From an uncultured Alcaligenaceae bacterium (GTDB taxonomy: Bacteria; Pseudomonadota; Gammaproteobacteria; Burkholderiales; Burkholderiaceae_B), in contig CALCPT010000275.1 of assembly GCA_937897265.1 (NCBI GenBank), positions 1 through 5,762 on the forward strand: a DNA stretch of 5,762 nt. Reading direction: 5' to 3'. Every line of letters begins with the position of its first letter. The stretch's first letter is position 1. Positions 4,730-5,762 of the stretch are shown piece after piece. The position numbers were made by a program, and so were the translations under genes. The notes beneath the pieces are model-generated. The model did not search any database. It saw only the letters and a program-made list of their open reading frames with translations, and was not told where the DNA came from.

Positions 4730-5762
4730 CTAAACGCGCTCAACGATCATGGCAATGCCTTGCCCCACACCAATGCACATGGTGCACAAAGCATAGCGCC
4801 CGCCAGTTGCCTGCAGTTGATGTACGGCTGTCATCACCAACCGAGCGCCGCTCGCACCTAGTGGATGCCCCAGAGCAATCGCTCCACCATTTGGGTTAAC
4901 GCGTGGATCGTTGTCAGCGAGACCAAGCATGCGCGTGACCGCGAGGCCTTGCGCCGCGAAGGCCTCGTTCAATTCGATCACATCCATCTGATCAATGGTC
5001 AGCCCAGCCAACGCCAACACCTTCTGCGTAGCGGGTGCTGGTCCAATACCCATAATGCGCGGCTCAACGCCTGCGGTGGCCATCGCAACCACTCGGGCAC
5101 GCGGAGTTAAGCCATGGCGCTTGGCTGCGGCTTCGTTGGCCAGCAACATCGCCACAGCACCGTCGTTGACGCCCGAAGCATTGCCCGCCGTCACGCTGCC
5201 GCCTTTGCGGAACGGCGTGCCCAGTTTGGCCAAAGCTTCGATGGTGGTGGCGCGCGGGTGTTCGTCTTGGCCAACCACAACCGCATCGCCCTTGCGTTGC
5301 GGGATGGTGACGGCGGTGATTTCGCGCGCCAAGCGACCGTTTTGCTGTGCCGCTGCGGCTTTGGCCTGCGAGCGCAGCGCAAAGGCGTCTTGGTCGGCGC
5401 GGCTGATGGCGAAATCTTCGGCGACGTTTTCACCGGTTTCGGGCATGGATTCGACGCCGTATTGCGCCTTCATCAGCGGATTGACGAAGCGCCAGCCGAT
5501 GGTGGTATCATAAATTTCGGCGTTGCGGGAAAAGGCGGTGTCGGCTTTGGGCATCACGAAGGGGGCGCGGCTCATGCTTTCGACGCCGCCTGCGATCATC
5601 AATTCAGCCTCGCCCGCCTTGATCTGACGCGCGGCGACCAGCACCGCATCCATGCCCGACCCGCAAAGCCGGTTGATCGTGGTGCCGGTGACGCCAACCG
5701 GCAGCCCCGCCAGCAGCGCCGACATGCGCGCGACGTTGCGGTTGTCTTCGCCCGCCTGATTG
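4730..5762 (-). CDS. pcaF: 3-oxoadipyl-CoA/acetyl-CoA acetyltransferase (thiolase), partial, 5' end beyond right edge
   Basis: The frame is open from the right edge to TAG at 4732-4730, giving about 343 residues; thiolases of this type have about 400, so roughly 57 N-terminal residues are outside. The sequence at the edge ([19 protein letters not shown]) continues the known family pattern, so the ATG at 5725 is internal. Active-site elements: nucleophilic Cys in [10 protein letters not shown] (codon 5665-5663), NEAFAAQ, catalytic His in [14 protein letters not shown] and the second Cys in [10 protein letters not shown]. The pattern fits the PcaF/PaaJ subgroup, which cleaves 3-oxoadipyl-CoA to succinyl-CoA and acetyl-CoA at the end of the beta-ketoadipate or phenylacetate routes. 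A general acetyl-CoA acetyltransferase or FadA-type role is the alternative, since no pathway neighbours are visible. It is convergent with the DUF192 gene. Codon choice changes near 5115: the upstream part uses mostly G/C-ending codons, the C-terminal third many A/T-ending ones. Confidence 0.92.
   Translation of the reverse strand, partial: NQAGEDNRNVARMSALLAGLPVGVTGTTINRLCGSGMDAVLVAARQIKAGEAELMIAGGVESMSRAPFVMPKADTAFSRNAEIYDTTIGWRFVNPLMKAQYGVESMPETGENVAEDFAISRADQDAFALRSQAKAAAAQQNGRLAREITAVTIPQRKGDAVVVGQDEHPRATTIEALAKLGTPFRKGGSVTAGNASGVNDGAVAMLLANEAAAKRHGLTPRARVVAMATAGVEPRIMGIGPAPATQKVLALAGLTIDQMDVIELNEAFAAQGLAVTRMLGLADNDPRVNPNGGAIALGHPLGASGARLVMTAVHQLQATGGRYALCTMCIGVGQGIAMIVERV

Noticed and set aside
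4942..4967. Perfect 9-bp inverted repeat inside the thiolase gene
   Set aside because: It falls on codons of the conserved NEAFAAQGL motif, has no T tract, and is explained by codon choice.
4995..5513. Plus-strand open frame of 172 codons inside the thiolase
   Set aside because: It is the antisense of a clearly coding GC-rich gene, where stop codons are rare on the opposite strand; no domain is visible.
5723..5725. ATG as the thiolase start
   Set aside because: Codons upstream to the window edge ([12 protein letters not shown]) continue the conserved thiolase sequence, so this Met is internal and the gene is cut by the edge.
1..5762. CRISPR array, insertion sequence, tRNA or rRNA
   Set aside because: No regularly spaced repeats, transposase frame with terminal repeats, cloverleaf or rRNA-like segment was found on reading both strands.

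Overview
The window looks like ordinary chromosomal DNA from a betaproteobacterium, probably Burkholderiales. The evidence is a block of cold-shock gene, clpS and clpA in the arrangement known from Proteobacteria, a periplasmic DUF192 protein beside the cold-shock gene, and protein sequences typical of that class. GC content is moderate, about 50% by eye over the clp genes and higher in the thiolase. No mobile element, CRISPR array, rRNA or tRNA was recognised. I see no clearly new multi-gene system. The most interesting signals are RNA-level structures around the cold-shock/DUF192 junction and a change of codon style inside the thiolase gene.

Layout, left to right. From 1 to 754 (minus strand) lies the N-terminal part of a PqiA/LetA-family inner-membrane protein, cut by the left edge. 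A short gap with one hairpin separates it from clpA (854-3166, minus, GTG start). Upstream of clpA, across a 127-bp gap, is clpS (3294-3617, minus). A 235-bp divergent regulatory region follows, then a CspD-like cold-shock protein (3853-4086, plus) and, 34 bp later, a secreted DUF192 protein (4121-4600, plus). After 129 bp of convergent spacer holding imperfect palindromes comes the C-terminal part of a 3-oxoadipyl-CoA-type thiolase (4730 to the right edge, minus), whose first roughly 57 codons lie outside.

How the genes work together. ClpS is the N-degron adaptor of the ClpA unfoldase, which feeds ClpP (not in the window), so clpS and clpA form one functional unit. The divergent csp gene matches the cspD-clpS-clpA arrangement of E. 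coli. The DUF192 gene follows csp closely, but a strong hairpin sits on its ribosome-binding region and a second GC-rich hairpin followed by a T tract lies inside its first 20 codons. Read-through from csp may therefore be limited or conditional. The PqiA-like protein (lipid transport/envelope) and the thiolase (aromatic ring-cleavage or beta-oxidation type pathway) have no evident functional link to the proteolysis genes.
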